Notes: generated by a model from the sequence alone, not told the origin. DNA of 33,607 nt from Paludibacteraceae bacterium (GCA_017542915.1 JAFXWI010000001.1:1-33607); one strand, 5' to 3'. Positions 1-9,112 are shown, counted from the first letter of the stretch. Program-made: numbers and translations.

Positions 1-30
1 ATTAAAATTAAAAATTAAAAATTACGAATT
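1..30. repeat. ATTAAAA heptamer array before the first gene
   Basis: One six-base unit, two copies of ATTAAAA, one ATTACGA and a partial ATT run up to and into the TTG start of the first gene. The last 24 bases match the array at 5595-5618. The array may extend left of the window. Confidence 0.8.
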
Positions 31-2110
31 GAAAAATTATCGATTCATATTATTCCTCTGTGCGTTGGTAATGATGATTTGGATCATGCCGGGTTGTAGC
101 GTGCAGAAAAAGATCAAACGGGCGGATCGTAAGTTCGCTATCGGCGAGTATTACACCGCCGGAGACATCTACAAACAATGTTACCGCCGTTTGAGCACCA
201 AGAAAGACCGCGAGTTGAAAGGCTATGTGGCTTACCGTCAAGGTGAGTGCTACCGTCTGATTAACAACCAGCGCGCTACCAACGCCTATAACAACGCCCT
301 GCGTTGCAAATACCAGTTGAAGGACTCAACGGTCTATCTGCACTATGCACAGGCTTTGCAATACCAAGGCAAATACAAAGACGCGATCAAGAACTACGAG
401 CTTTATTTAGAGAAACATCCGGACAACTACGTAGCGCAGGCAGGCAAATACGCGTGCGGTAAGATAGACGAATGGAAGAAACAAGGCTCGCGGTACAAGA
501 CCTCGGAAGCCAAGGAGTTCAACCAGAAGCGTACGAGTAACTTTGCGCCTATGTTCATCGGTTCCAATACTGATGCGCTTATGTTCACCAGCAACCGTCA
601 GGAGAAACAGAAAGGCGGCACGAAGAAACTGAAACGTCCGAGTAACGTAACAGGTCAGCAGCTTTTCCAACTCTACCAGACGCGTAAGAACGCCGCAGGA
701 GAATGGGAAGACATCGTCTTGGCGGAAGGTCTCTACGGAGAGCAAGGCGGCGAAGGCGATCAGCAGAACGACTCCACGGAGGAGAAAGGCGGAAAAACAA
801 ATGCCGAAATGGGTGTTTGTTCCTTCAGCCGAGACGGACGAATGATGCTCTTCACCTATTCCAAGCCCATCAACGGCAAGGATTTAGGAGCTAAGATCTA
901 CTCCAGCGAACGAGCCAGCGGCGAATGGAGTGAAGCGCAGGAAGTGAAGCTCTTTGCCGACAGTTCGATTACCGTGGGACATCCGGCTCTCAATAACACC
1001 GGAGACACGCTCTATTTCGTGAGCGATGCACCCGGAGGAGTCGGCGGCAAGGATATATGGTTTGCGGAGTTAGAAGGGGATGAATGGATCAACCCGCAGC
1101 CCCTTGGACCCGGTATCAACACCACCGCCGATGAGATGTACCCGTATGTTCACGAAGATGGTACACTCTATTTCTCCAGTAACGGACAACCGGGTTACGG
1201 CGGTCTCGACATCTTCAAAGCCACACGTGACACGACGTACAAAGACAGCGTCGTGTGGGTGATTTTTAACATGGGCGCTCCTTTCAACGGCATAGGAGAC
1301 GATTTCGGAATCACCTTTGCCGGTAACACGCAGAACGGTTTCTTCTCGTCCAACAAAGGCGATAAGAAAGGATTTGACAAGATCTACCAGTTCTGGTTGC
1401 CGGAGATGGAGTTCATCGCCGAAGGAACGGTTCGGGACGAGCAAGGCGAACCGATAGCGGACGCTAAGTTGCGTATCGTGGGTAGCGATGGAACGAACAG
1501 CCGTGTGAACGCACGCCGAGATGGAACGTATAAGATCAAACTGAACAAAGAAGTCAAATACGTCATGTTGGCTACCGCACGCGGTTACCTTAACGCCAAA
1601 GAGCAATGGGACACCAAAGGGTTGAAGGACAGCAAGACCTATACCCTTGATTTTGCACTCAGCCCCATTAGCCGTCCGGTGAAGATGGAGAACATCTTCT
1701 ATGAGTTCGGTCGCTGGGAGTTGACGCAGGCTTCCGAGAAAGAGATGGATGGCTTGATCAAACTGCTGAACGACAACCCCAATATCACCATTGAGCTCAG
1801 CGCGCACACGGATATGAAAGGTAACGAAGAGTTCAACCAAGAGCTGTCTCAGAAACGTGCGCAGGCTTGTTGCGACTACCTCATTAAGAAAGGTATCGAG
1901 AAAGAGCGTCTGACACCGGTCGGTTACGGAAAGAGCAAACCGGTCATTGCGGACAAAGCGCTGAACAAACAATATCCGTTCATTCCGGTAGATCAGGCTC
2001 TGGACGAAGAGTTCATCCTCAAGCTGAAATCCGACCAACAGGAGATCTGCAACCAGATCAACCGACGGACAGAGTTTAAGGTAATCAAAACGACATATAA
2101 ATTATATTAA
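29..2110 (+). CDS. PorE-like OmpA/PD40 lipoprotein (type IX secretion-associated)
   Basis: A 693-residue outer-membrane lipoprotein. A lipobox ends at Cys23 (IMPGC). TPR-like helices occupy about residues 30-150, PD40 beta-propeller blades about 170-455 (for example residues near 320-345 and 362-400), a carboxypeptidase-regulatory-like beta domain about 461-545, and an OmpA C-terminal peptidoglycan-binding domain about 554-693 with the SAHTD and QELSQKRA motifs. This order (TPR, WD40-like propeller, CRD, OmpA) and length match PorE of Porphyromonas gingivalis, which ties the type IX secretion machinery to peptidoglycan; that role is by family analogy. The start chosen is TTG at 29, which lies in the last unit of an ATTAAAA heptamer array and gives a good lipoprotein signal (MKNYRF). 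No in-frame stop is seen upstream before the window edge, so an earlier start cannot be excluded. Other Bacteroidetes proteins share this architecture, so PorE itself is likely but not certain. Confidence 0.85.
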   Translation: MKNYRFILFLCALVMMIWIMPGCSVQKKIKRADRKFAIGEYYTAGDIYKQCYRRLSTKKDRELKGYVAYRQGECYRLINNQRATNAYNNALRCKYQLKDSTVYLHYAQALQYQGKYKDAIKNYELYLEKHPDNYVAQAGKYACGKIDEWKKQGSRYKTSEAKEFNQKRTSNFAPMFIGSNTDALMFTSNRQEKQKGGTKKLKRPSNVTGQQLFQLYQTRKNAAGEWEDIVLAEGLYGEQGGEGDQQNDSTEEKGGKTNAEMGVCSFSRDGRMMLFTYSKPINGKDLGAKIYSSERASGEWSEAQEVKLFADSSITVGHPALNNTGDTLYFVSDAPGGVGGKDIWFAELEGDEWINPQPLGPGINTTADEMYPYVHEDGTLYFSSNGQPGYGGLDIFKATRDTTYKDSVVWVIFNMGAPFNGIGDDFGITFAGNTQNGFFSSNKGDKKGFDKIYQFWLPEMEFIAEGTVRDEQGEPIADAKLRIVGSDGTNSRVNARRDGTYKIKLNKEVKYVMLATARGYLNAKEQWDTKGLKDSKTYTLDFALSPISRPVKMENIFYEFGRWELTQASEKEMDGLIKLLNDNPNITIELSAHTDMKGNEEFNQELSQKRAQACCDYLIKKGIEKERLTPVGYGKSKPVIADKALNKQYPFIPVDQALDEEFILKLKSDQQEICNQINRRTEFKVIKTTYKLY

Positions 2111-2148
2111 TTGATAATTGACAATTGATAATTGACAATTGATAATTT
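2111..2148. repeat. TTGATAA/TTGACAA heptamer array
   Basis: Five exact heptamers alternate TTGATAA and TTGACAA, and three T residues then lead directly into the thyA ATG at 2149. The array fills the whole gap after the PorE-like stop. TGA and TAA are present, so all three frames are closed. No promoter motif is visible here. Confidence 0.9.
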
Positions 2149-2943
2149 ATGCAACAATATTTGGATTTGTGTAAAAGAGTGCTGGAGGAAGGCACGGTGA
2201 AACATGACCGGACGGGAACAGGGACGATCTCTGTTTTCGGACACCAGATGCGCTTTAAGATGGAGAACGGTTTTCCGCTCTTGACCACCAAGAAACTGCA
2301 TCTGAAATCGATCATCTACGAGTTGCTGTGGTTCCTTCAAGGCGATACGAACGTGAAGTATTTGCAGGAACACGGCGTGCGTATTTGGAACGAATGGGCT
2401 GACGAGAACGGCGAGTTGGGTCCTGTCTATGGACATCAATGGAGGTCGTGGCCCGATTATAACGGCGGTACGATAGACCAGATTGCCAATATCGTGAAGA
2501 TGATTAAGGAAAACCCCGACAGCCGCCGGATGATGGTGAGTGCATGGAATGTGGCGGAAGTGGAGAAAATGGCTCTACCGCCCTGTCATTGCCTGTTTCA
2601 GTTCTATGTGGCGGACGGGAAACTGAGTCTGCAACTCTATCAGCGTAGCGCGGATATTTTCCTTGGCGTGCCGTTTAATATCGCTTCGTATGCGCTACTG
2701 CTCCAGATGATGGCGCAAGTGACAGGTCTCCAATGCGGCGATTTTGTACACACGCTCGGCGATGCACATATCTATCTCAACCACCTCGAGCAAGTCAAAC
2801 TGCAACTGACACGTGAGCCAAGACAACTACCTAAGATGGTGATCAATCCAGAGGTAAAGGATTTGTTCCGTTTCCAATATGAGGATTTCACGTTGGAAGG
2901 CTATGATCCGCATCCGCACATTGCCGGACAAGTGTCGGTTTAA
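2149..2943 (+). CDS. thyA: Thymidylate synthase
   Basis: 264 residues, the same size as E. coli ThyA. It converts dUMP to dTMP using methylenetetrahydrofolate. The catalytic cysteine is Cys146 in LPPCHC, the same number as in E. coli. The dUMP-binding QRSAD segment, the [10 protein letters not shown] motif and the C-terminal [11 protein letters not shown] are all present. It is followed after 31 bases by folA, the usual pairing, because ThyA oxidises the folate cofactor that dihydrofolate reductase regenerates. The ATG sits immediately after a heptamer array and there is no Shine-Dalgarno sequence. Identification is firm. Confidence 0.98.
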   Translation: MQQYLDLCKRVLEEGTVKHDRTGTGTISVFGHQMRFKMENGFPLLTTKKLHLKSIIYELLWFLQGDTNVKYLQEHGVRIWNEWADENGELGPVYGHQWRSWPDYNGGTIDQIANIVKMIKENPDSRRMMVSAWNVAEVEKMALPPCHCLFQFYVADGKLSLQLYQRSADIFLGVPFNIASYALLLQMMAQVTGLQCGDFVHTLGDAHIYLNHLEQVKLQLTREPRQLPKMVINPEVKDLFRFQYEDFTLEGYDPHPHIAGQVSV

Positions 2944-2974
2944 ATTAAAAATTAAAAATTAAGAATTAAAAATT
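2944..2974. repeat. ATTAAAA heptamer array between thyA and folA
   Basis: Two ATTAAAA, one ATTAAGA, one ATTAAAA and a partial ATT run from the thyA stop to the folA ATG without any other sequence. It is base-for-base identical to the array at 3461-3491, including the position of the single G variant. Confidence 0.92.
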
Positions 2975-3472
2975 ATGATTTCAATTATAGTAGCAGTAGC
3001 GGAGAATTATGCGATCGGCAAGAAAGGCGATCTGTTGTGTCATCTGCCTGCGGATTTGAAACACTTCAAGGAGATAACAAGCGGCAAGACGGTAATGATG
3101 GGCGAGCGGACGTTCTTCTCGTTGCCTAAACATCCGCTGCCCAATAGGCGCAACATCGTTCTGACGGACGTAGCAGGCAAGACCTTCGAAGGCGCAGAAG
3201 CTGTCTATTCCTTGGACGAGATGGAAGCGAAAGTACAAGGCGAAGAAGAGGCTTTTGTGATCGGAGGCGGCATGGTCTATCGGCAGATGATGGAGCGTGC
3301 AGACAAACTGTATATCACCCATATTCACCATAGTTGGGACGATGCCGACACGTTCTTCCCCGAGATCAAAGAGGACGAATGGACTTTGATCAGTTCCGAG
3401 AAACACCAAGCAGACGAAAAGAACCCGTATGACTTTACTTTCGCGGAATACGAAAGAAGAATTAAAAATTAA
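2975..3472 (+). CDS. folA: Dihydrofolate reductase
   Basis: 165 residues. It reduces dihydrofolate to tetrahydrofolate with NADPH. The N-terminal strand ISIIVAVAENYAIG, the substrate aspartate in LPADLKHFK (equivalent to E. coli Asp27), the GERTFFSLP nucleotide-binding stretch and the VIGGG motif are all visible. The last three residues and the stop (Ile-Lys-Asn-stop) are encoded by the first units of the ATTAAAA array that follows, so the C-terminus appears to have been set by the repeat. It lies in a unit with thyA. Identification is firm. Confidence 0.97.
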   Translation: MISIIVAVAENYAIGKKGDLLCHLPADLKHFKEITSGKTVMMGERTFFSLPKHPLPNRRNIVLTDVAGKTFEGAEAVYSLDEMEAKVQGEEEAFVIGGGMVYRQMMERADKLYITHIHHSWDDADTFFPEIKEDEWTLISSEKHQADEKNPYDFTFAEYERRIKN

Positions 3473-3491
3473 AAATTAAGAATTAAAAATT
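3461..3491. repeat. ATTAAAA heptamer array overlapping the end of folA
   Basis: It has the same unit order as 2944-2974. The first 12 bases encode the last three residues and stop codon of folA; the rest lies between folA and the GTG start of tex at 3500. Confidence 0.92.
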
Positions 3492-3499
3492 ATCTCAAG

Positions 3500-5599
3500 G
3501 TGGGAGAGGATTTCTCGAAAATAATTAGTGGCGCGGTCGGGATTGCAGAGCGGCAAGTGGCAGCGACAGTAGCGTTGCTGGACGAAGGAGCAACGATTCC
3601 TTTTATTGCGCGATATAGGAAGGAGAAAACCGGCAGTCTGGACGAAGTGCAGATAGCCGCTATTCAGGCGCAGTACGGTAAGTTGCAGGAATTAGCCAAA
3701 CGCAAAGAGACCATCTATGCGCGTTTGGACGAATTGGGCAATGAAGATAAGGAATTACGGCAACGTATAGCCGATTGTTGGGATGCCACGGAGTTGGAGG
3801 ACATCTACCTGCCCTATAAACCGCATAGGAAAACGCGTGCCGACATAGCTATCGAGAAAGGTCTGCTGCCTCTGGCAGAAGAGATCCTCAAACAACGACC
3901 GATGAAACTGCCTGATGAGGAATCGCTGCAAGGCGCACGGGATATTATTGCGCAACGCATCGCAGAAGACGAGAAGAGCCGTAACGCTATCCGACGGGAG
4001 TTCAGTTATACGGCGATGCTCACCACCAAAGCGATCAAGACCAAATGTGACAGCCCCGAGGCACAGAACTACAAGGATTATTTTGATTTTAAGTGTCCGC
4101 TCAAGCATGTGAAGAGCCATCAGTTATTGGCTATCCGTCGTGCGGAGAGTGAAGGGTTTCTGCGTGTGGACATCTCGCCGGACACTGAAAAAGCCTTGGA
4201 TAAATTGGCAAACCTCTGGTTGCGTGCCAATAACGACACAGCTTATCAAGTGGAGTTGGCCATGGAGGACGGCTATAAACGTCTTCTGAAACCGGCTATC
4301 GAGACTGAGTTTGCAGCACTCTCCAAAGAGAAAGCCGACGAAGAAGCTATTCACGTCTTTGCGGATAACTTACGGCAGCTGTTATTAGGTGCGCCCTTAG
4401 GTCAGAAACGTGTGTTGGCTCTCGACCCGGGTTTCCGAACAGGCTGCAAGACCGTGGTTCTCAACGAACAAGGCGACCTGCTGACGCACGATGTCATTTT
4501 CCTTCATAACCTGCAAAGCACAGAGAAACTGCAAAAGCTGATTGAGCAATATAAGATCGAGGCGATCTCCATCGGCAACGGCACCGCAAGCCGTGAGTGC
4601 GAGGAAATGGTTCGGATGGTAGTCGAAAGTTTAAAGTCGAAAGTCGAAAGCGTGCCGCAAATATTTGTAGTGAGTGAAGCCGGAGCTTCGGTATATAGTG
4701 CCAGCAAGATTGCACGGGAGGAGTTTCCCGATGAGGACGTGACCGTGCGCGGCGCGGTGAGCATCGGAAGACGGTTGATTGACCCGCTTGCGGAGTTGGT
4801 GAAGATTGAACCCAAGTCCATTGGAGTCGGACAATACCAGCACGATGTGGATCAGACCGAGCTGCGTGAGAGCCTGCAACAGACCGTGGAGAGTGTGGTG
4901 AACTACGTGGGTGTGGATGTCAATACCGCCAGCAAGCACCTCTTGACCTATATCTCCGGTTTGGGACCGATGTTGGCGCAGAACATAGTGGACTACCGTG
5001 CCGAACATGGCGCTTTTGGCAGCCGCAAAGAGTTGCTCAAAGTGCCGAAATTAGGTGCAAAGACCTATGAACAAGCGGCGGGATTCTTGCGTCTGAAAGG
5101 TGCTAATCCGTTGGATAACAGCGCCGTTCACCCCGAGAGTTACGGCATCGTGGAGAAGATGGCGAAAGATCTGAGATGTTCTGTCTCGGACTTGATCGCC
5201 AAGAAAGAGTTGCGCGATCAGATCGACCTGAGCAAATACGTGACCGCAGAAGTGGGACTACCGACGCTGACGGATATCATGAAGGAGTTGGCGCAGCCGG
5301 GACGAGACCCGCGTGGCGAGACCGAGGAGTTTCATTTTGACGAACATGTACACACGATAGACGACTTGCAGGCAGGCATGATCTTGCCGGGTATCGTAAC
5401 GAACATCAGCGCGTTTGGCGCATTCGTGGATTTAGGCGTACACAAAGATGGACTGATTCACATCTCCGAGATGGCAGACCGACGTATAAGCAACCCGCAG
5501 GAGGTCGTCAAACTGCATCAACATGTCAAAGTACGCGTCGTAGATATTGACCGCGCGAGAGGACGCATACAATTGAGCCTCAAGGGAATTAAAAATTAA
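3500..5599 (+). CDS. tex: Tex-family RNA-binding transcription accessory protein
   Basis: 699 residues. It is a cytoplasmic nucleic-acid-binding protein of the Tex/YhgF family. The N-terminus has the hallmark LLDEGATIPFIARYRKEKTG. A YqgF/RNase H-like domain begins near residue 310 (RVLALDPGFRTG), then SEAGASVYSAS, the PLAELVKIEPKSIGVGQYQHDV block, helix-hairpin-helix segments, and a C-terminal S1 domain (about 625-695). The GTG at 3500 gives the usual family N-terminus. Two oddities are visible. A stop-free AGTCGAA heptamer array is translated in frame near residues 374-383 between conserved blocks, and the final Ile-Lys-Asn-stop comes from an ATTAAAA array, exactly as in folA. Molecular function in this family is only partly understood. 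Confidence 0.95.
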   Translation: MGEDFSKIISGAVGIAERQVAATVALLDEGATIPFIARYRKEKTGSLDEVQIAAIQAQYGKLQELAKRKETIYARLDELGNEDKELRQRIADCWDATELEDIYLPYKPHRKTRADIAIEKGLLPLAEEILKQRPMKLPDEESLQGARDIIAQRIAEDEKSRNAIRREFSYTAMLTTKAIKTKCDSPEAQNYKDYFDFKCPLKHVKSHQLLAIRRAESEGFLRVDISPDTEKALDKLANLWLRANNDTAYQVELAMEDGYKRLLKPAIETEFAALSKEKADEEAIHVFADNLRQLLLGAPLGQKRVLALDPGFRTGCKTVVLNEQGDLLTHDVIFLHNLQSTEKLQKLIEQYKIEAISIGNGTASRECEEMVRMVVESLKSKVESVPQIFVVSEAGASVYSASKIAREEFPDEDVTVRGAVSIGRRLIDPLAELVKIEPKSIGVGQYQHDVDQTELRESLQQTVESVVNYVGVDVNTASKHLLTYISGLGPMLAQNIVDYRAEHGAFGSRKELLKVPKLGAKTYEQAAGFLRLKGANPLDNSAVHPESYGIVEKMAKDLRCSVSDLIAKKELRDQIDLSKYVTAEVGLPTLTDIMKELAQPGRDPRGETEEFHFDEHVHTIDDLQAGMILPGIVTNISAFGAFVDLGVHKDGLIHISEMADRRISNPQEVVKLHQHVKVRVVDIDRARGRIQLSLKGIKN
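4621..4650. repeat. AGTCGAA heptamer array inside tex
   Basis: Three AGTCGAA and one AGTTTAA unit plus a partial unit are translated in frame as part of ESLKSKVES. The segment sits between EEMVRMV and PQIFVVSEAGASVYS, where family members vary in length. The one TAA in AGTTTAA is out of frame. Confidence 0.85.
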
Positions 5600-5618
5600 A
5601 AATTAAAAATTACGAATT
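5588..5618. repeat. ATTAAAA heptamer array between tex and ettA
   Basis: Three ATTAAAA, one ATTACGA and a partial ATT. The first units encode the Ile-Lys-Asn-stop end of tex. The array ends six bases before the ettA ATG at 5624 and matches the array at the left window edge. Confidence 0.92.
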
Positions 5619-5623
5619 ATATT

Positions 5624-7300
5624 ATGGCAGACGATAAGAAGATTATTTTTTCGATGGTGGGACTGAATAAGAGTTTCGGTCCGCAAAAACAGGTATTGAA
5701 GAACATCTACCTGAGTTTCTTTTATGGCGCCAAGATCGGTATCATCGGTCTGAACGGTGCCGGTAAATCGACCTTGCTCAAGATCATCGCCGGTATTGAG
5801 AAAGAGTACCAAGGAGAGGTCGTTTGGTCTCCCGGCTACTCGGTCGGCTATCTGGAGCAAGACCCGAAGCTCGATCCGAACAAGACCGTACGCGAGGTTG
5901 TTCAGGAAGGTGTGCAGCCGATCATGGACATGTTGAAAGAGTACGATGAGATCAACATGGCGTTTGGTGAACCCGATGCCGATTTCGATAAGCTCTTGGC
6001 TCGTCAAGCGGAGTTACAGGACAAACTGGATGCCGCCGACGCATGGAACATCGACCAGAAACTCGACCGCGCGATGGATGCGCTTCGCTGTCCGCCCGAT
6101 GAGGCGAGTGTCACTACCCTCTCCGGAGGTGAACGCCGCCGTGTAGCCCTCTGTCGTCTGTTGCTCCAACAGCCGGATGTGCTGCTCTTGGACGAGCCGA
6201 CGAACCACTTGGACGCCGAGTCCATAGACTGGTTAGAGCAACACCTGCAGCAGTATGCCGGAACGGTCATCTGTATCACCCACGACCGTTATTTCCTTGA
6301 TAATGTGGCAGGTTGGATTCTCGAACTGGATCGTGGAGAAGGTATTCCTTGGAAAGGCAATTACTCTTCGTGGCTCGAGCAGAAGACGAATCGTATGGCG
6401 CAGGAGGAGAAACAGGCTTCCAAACGTCGCAAGACCTTGGAGCGTGAGTTGGAATGGATCCGTATGGCGCCTAAAGCACGTCACGCGAAGCAGAAAGCCC
6501 GTTTGGACGCATACGACCGAATGCTCAACGAGGAGCAGAAAGAGCGTGAGGAACGCTTGGAGATCTTCATCCCGAACGGTCCGCGTCTGGGAAATAAAGT
6601 CATCAACGCCGAAGGCGTAGCCAAGTCGTTTGGTGAGAAGTTGCTCTTCGAAGACCTCAATTTCATGTTGCCGCCGAACGGTATCGTGGGTGTCATCGGT
6701 CCGAACGGAGCCGGTAAGACGACACTCTTCCGCATGATCATCGGTTCCGAGAAAGCCGACAAAGGTACGTTCTCGGTCGGTGAGACCGTGAAGATCGGTT
6801 ATGTGGATCAGCAGCACACGGATATAGACCCCAATAAATCCGTTTTTGAGACCATCAGTGGCGGCACGGAGTTCATCCGTGTGGGCGGCAAAGAGATCAA
6901 CGCTCGTGCGTACCTGAGCCGTTTCAACTTCACCGGCGCTGACCAAGAGAAGAAATGCGGCGTCCTCTCCGGTGGTGAACGCAACAGGCTCCATCTGGCG
7001 CTGACGCTCAAATCAGAAGCGAACGTGCTTCTGCTCGATGAGCCGACCAACGATATTGATGTCAACACTTTGCGTGCCTTGGAGGAAGGATTAGAGAACT
7101 TCGCCGGTTGTGCGGTGGTCATCTCCCACGACCGTTGGTTCCTCGATCGTATATGCACGCATATATTGGCTTACGAAGGAGACGGCAAAGTGTTCTGGTT
7201 CGAGGGCAGTTATTCCGAGTACGAGCAGAACAAGAAGATGCGTCTGGGCGAAGAAGCGTGTGAACCCAAACGTGTTCGTTACCGCGGCTTAACAGATTAA
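5624..7300 (+). CDS. ettA: EttA-type ABC-F translational throttle ATPase
   Basis: 558 residues, two ABC cassettes and no membrane segment, which defines the ABC-F class. Cassette one has GLNGAGKST, LSGGERRR and LLLDEPTNHLD. The linker with many basic residues spans about 240-330. Cassette two has GPNGAGKTT, LSGGERNR and LLLDEPTNDID. The length and arm layout fit EttA (555 residues in E. coli), which binds the ribosomal E site and gates the first peptide bond according to energy state. The last residues (Leu-Thr-Asp) and stop fall inside a following octamer array. Another ABC-F subfamily is possible but less likely. Confidence 0.93.
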   Translation: MADDKKIIFSMVGLNKSFGPQKQVLKNIYLSFFYGAKIGIIGLNGAGKSTLLKIIAGIEKEYQGEVVWSPGYSVGYLEQDPKLDPNKTVREVVQEGVQPIMDMLKEYDEINMAFGEPDADFDKLLARQAELQDKLDAADAWNIDQKLDRAMDALRCPPDEASVTTLSGGERRRVALCRLLLQQPDVLLLDEPTNHLDAESIDWLEQHLQQYAGTVICITHDRYFLDNVAGWILELDRGEGIPWKGNYSSWLEQKTNRMAQEEKQASKRRKTLERELEWIRMAPKARHAKQKARLDAYDRMLNEEQKEREERLEIFIPNGPRLGNKVINAEGVAKSFGEKLLFEDLNFMLPPNGIVGVIGPNGAGKTTLFRMIIGSEKADKGTFSVGETVKIGYVDQQHTDIDPNKSVFETISGGTEFIRVGGKEINARAYLSRFNFTGADQEKKCGVLSGGERNRLHLALTLKSEANVLLLDEPTNDIDVNTLRALEEGLENFAGCAVVISHDRWFLDRICTHILAYEGDGKVFWFEGSYSEYEQNKKMRLGEEACEPKRVRYRGLTD

Positions 7301-7347
7301 CAATTTAACAATTTAACGTGCGAAGCACATTTTAACAATTTAACATT
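7289..7347. repeat. TTAACAAT octamer array with an internal hairpin
   Basis: Seven consecutive 8-base units based on TTAACAAT run from inside the end of ettA to the ATG at 7348, and they supply the ettA stop. In the middle, in perfect octamer register, is GTGCGAAGCAC (7318-7328), a four-base-pair hairpin with a GAA loop. Confidence 0.85.
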
Positions 7348-8229
7348 ATGTATAAGGCGCAGGACAAGATGTGTGACCTAATGGCACACGAAGAGGAAGC
7401 GATACAGATTATCAGTCGTTTCGGGTTGAATATGGGTGTTGGAGATCAGACGATTGAGTCTGTATGTGCGACGCATGGTGTCCATACGCCCACGTTCTTA
7501 GCGGTGGTGAACTACAAGGTCTTTCGGCAACACCCGTCGATGGCAGACATCGATCTCAACACCCTTCACCGCTATCTGTTGCACGCACACACGTATTTCC
7601 TTGAGTTCCGGTTACCGCGTTTGCGCAAAGCCTTGGAAGAAGCAGTCATGCCTGCCGCCAAGGACAGCCAGATACCGATGCTGATCTTACAGTGCTACGA
7701 CGAGTTCGTGCAGGAGATCAAGACGCATATCGAGCATGAGAATGCCGGTCAGTACGAGGAACACGAGCATGACGATGAACGAATCACGGATAAACTGAGT
7801 GAGATCAAGAAACTGATTATCAAGTACTATCCGGCGGACACTACGCAGACCTCCAACGACGAGAGCCAGCATCTGCATGTCAGCTACCCCCTGATCGGTG
7901 TGATGAGCGATCTTTGGCACACGGAGCAGGATTTTGCGGATCACTGTGCCATCGAGGATGAGATCCTTCGTCCGGCAGCGGCTCATAAACGGCATCGTCA
8001 TACGGAGGAGCCGGAGACCGAAGAACTGAGCGAACGAGAACAAGATGTGCTCATCCAGTTGGTCAAAGGACTGAGTAACAAAGAGATAGCAGACGTACTC
8101 TGCATCTCCACGCACACGGTGATCTCGCATCGCAAGAACATTGCCCGTAAGCTGAATATTCACTCCACAGCGGGTCTGACCATCTATGCTATCGTTCATA
8201 AATTGGTCGATATCAAAACCTTGAAATAG
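7348..8229 (+). CDS. RIC/hemerythrin-like domain fused to a LuxR-type DNA-binding domain
   Basis: 293 residues. Residues about 10-55 resemble the ScdA_N/DUF542 region of iron-cluster repair proteins, but the CCGG signature is replaced by MGVGDQ. Residues about 70-210 form a hemerythrin-like four-helix bundle with candidate diiron ligands His79 or His81, His127 with Glu131, His191, and His199 with Glu203; both HxxxE motifs are intact. Residues about 228-288 are a LuxR/GerE helix-turn-helix (LSEREQDVLIQLVKGLSNKEIA, then ISTHTVISHRKNI). The inference is a cytoplasmic transcription factor sensing oxygen, nitric oxide or iron state through a diiron centre; no receiver domain is present. It overlaps no neighbour and is followed after one base by tilS. 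Similar Bacteroidales regulators may exist. The target is unknown. Confidence 0.82.
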   Translation: MYKAQDKMCDLMAHEEEAIQIISRFGLNMGVGDQTIESVCATHGVHTPTFLAVVNYKVFRQHPSMADIDLNTLHRYLLHAHTYFLEFRLPRLRKALEEAVMPAAKDSQIPMLILQCYDEFVQEIKTHIEHENAGQYEEHEHDDERITDKLSEIKKLIIKYYPADTTQTSNDESQHLHVSYPLIGVMSDLWHTEQDFADHCAIEDEILRPAAAHKRHRHTEEPETEELSEREQDVLIQLVKGLSNKEIADVLCISTHTVISHRKNIARKLNIHSTAGLTIYAIVHKLVDIKTLK

Positions 8230-8230
8230 T

Positions 8231-9112
8231 TTGTTACGACGAGTGAGTACATATATCCGCCAGCGGGAGTTGCTGAATAAGAATCAGCCCGTACTGGTGG
8301 CATTGAGCGGCGGAGCGGACAGCGTAGCGCTGCTGGACGTGCTCGTTCGGGCAGGCTATCCATGCATAGCCGCGCATTGCAATTTTCAGCTCAGAGGCGA
8401 GGAAAGCAACAGAGACGAACTGTTCGTACGGGACTTATGCAGCCGTCTGAACGTACCGCTGGAGGTCAAGATCTTTGACACACGCGCTCATGCGCACGCG
8501 AACCATATTAGTATAGAGATGGCAGCACGCGATCTGAGGTACGCTTGGTTTGACGAGATAGCCCGTACACATGGCTGTCAAGCGGTAGCGGTAGCGCATC
8601 ATCAGAACGATCAGGCGGAGACCGTTCTCCTCCATCTCAAGCGAGGAACAGGGCTCCGCGGTTTGGCGGGAATGCGTCCCAAAAGTGCAAACCCCATGGC
8701 ACCGGAAAGCCTGCCGATCGTGCGTCCGCTGCTTTGCACAACCCGCGACTATATTGAACATTATTTGCGGGACAAAAGAGGCATCCAATGGGTGAACGAC
8801 AGTACGAACAGCGACACCTCTATCAGCCGAAATGCGATCCGTGAGCAGCTTCGTTCGTACACCAAAACGGAGATCGAGCACATCGCTCAAACGGCGGAAT
8901 ACATGCAAGGATACATAGATATCTTAGAGGGCAGGCATTCGCGCGAAGCGGGTATTGCACAGTTATATGAAGATATTCGCGAATATGGATTTGCAGAAAT
9001 AGATAAGATTTACGATGCGTTGCAACGAGGAGAAGGAGGCAAAGTTTTCACCTCCAAAACCCATCGGGCAACTATAAAAAAAGGAAAATTATGCGTCACT
9101 TTGGTATCATAG
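8231..9112 (+). CDS. tilS: tRNA(Ile)-lysidine synthase, compact form
   Basis: 293 residues starting at TTG (MLRRVSTYIRQ). It makes lysidine at the wobble C of the AUA-reading tRNA(Ile), an essential step. The PP-loop ATP motif SGGADS, the HCNFQLRGEES segment, AHHQNDQAETVLLHLKRGTG and RPLL are intact. After the catalytic and linker helices, the family GGKVF segment is present, but the protein ends there and lacks the roughly 110-residue C-terminal domain of the usual 430-residue form. Compact TilS proteins of about this size are known in other bacteria, so this need not be a truncation. Its last 22 bases overlap aroE in another frame, so the stop seems to be natural. A neighbouring frameshift was not evident. 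Confidence 0.93.
   Translation: MLRRVSTYIRQRELLNKNQPVLVALSGGADSVALLDVLVRAGYPCIAAHCNFQLRGEESNRDELFVRDLCSRLNVPLEVKIFDTRAHAHANHISIEMAARDLRYAWFDEIARTHGCQAVAVAHHQNDQAETVLLHLKRGTGLRGLAGMRPKSANPMAPESLPIVRPLLCTTRDYIEHYLRDKRGIQWVNDSTNSDTSISRNAIREQLRSYTKTEIEHIAQTAEYMQGYIDILEGRHSREAGIAQLYEDIREYGFAEIDKIYDALQRGEGGKVFTSKTHRATIKKGKLCVTLVS

Noticed and set aside
1070..2038. 322-residue open frame antisense to the PorE-like gene
   Set aside because: Its translation has no recognisable domain and it lies entirely opposite a well-supported coding sequence.
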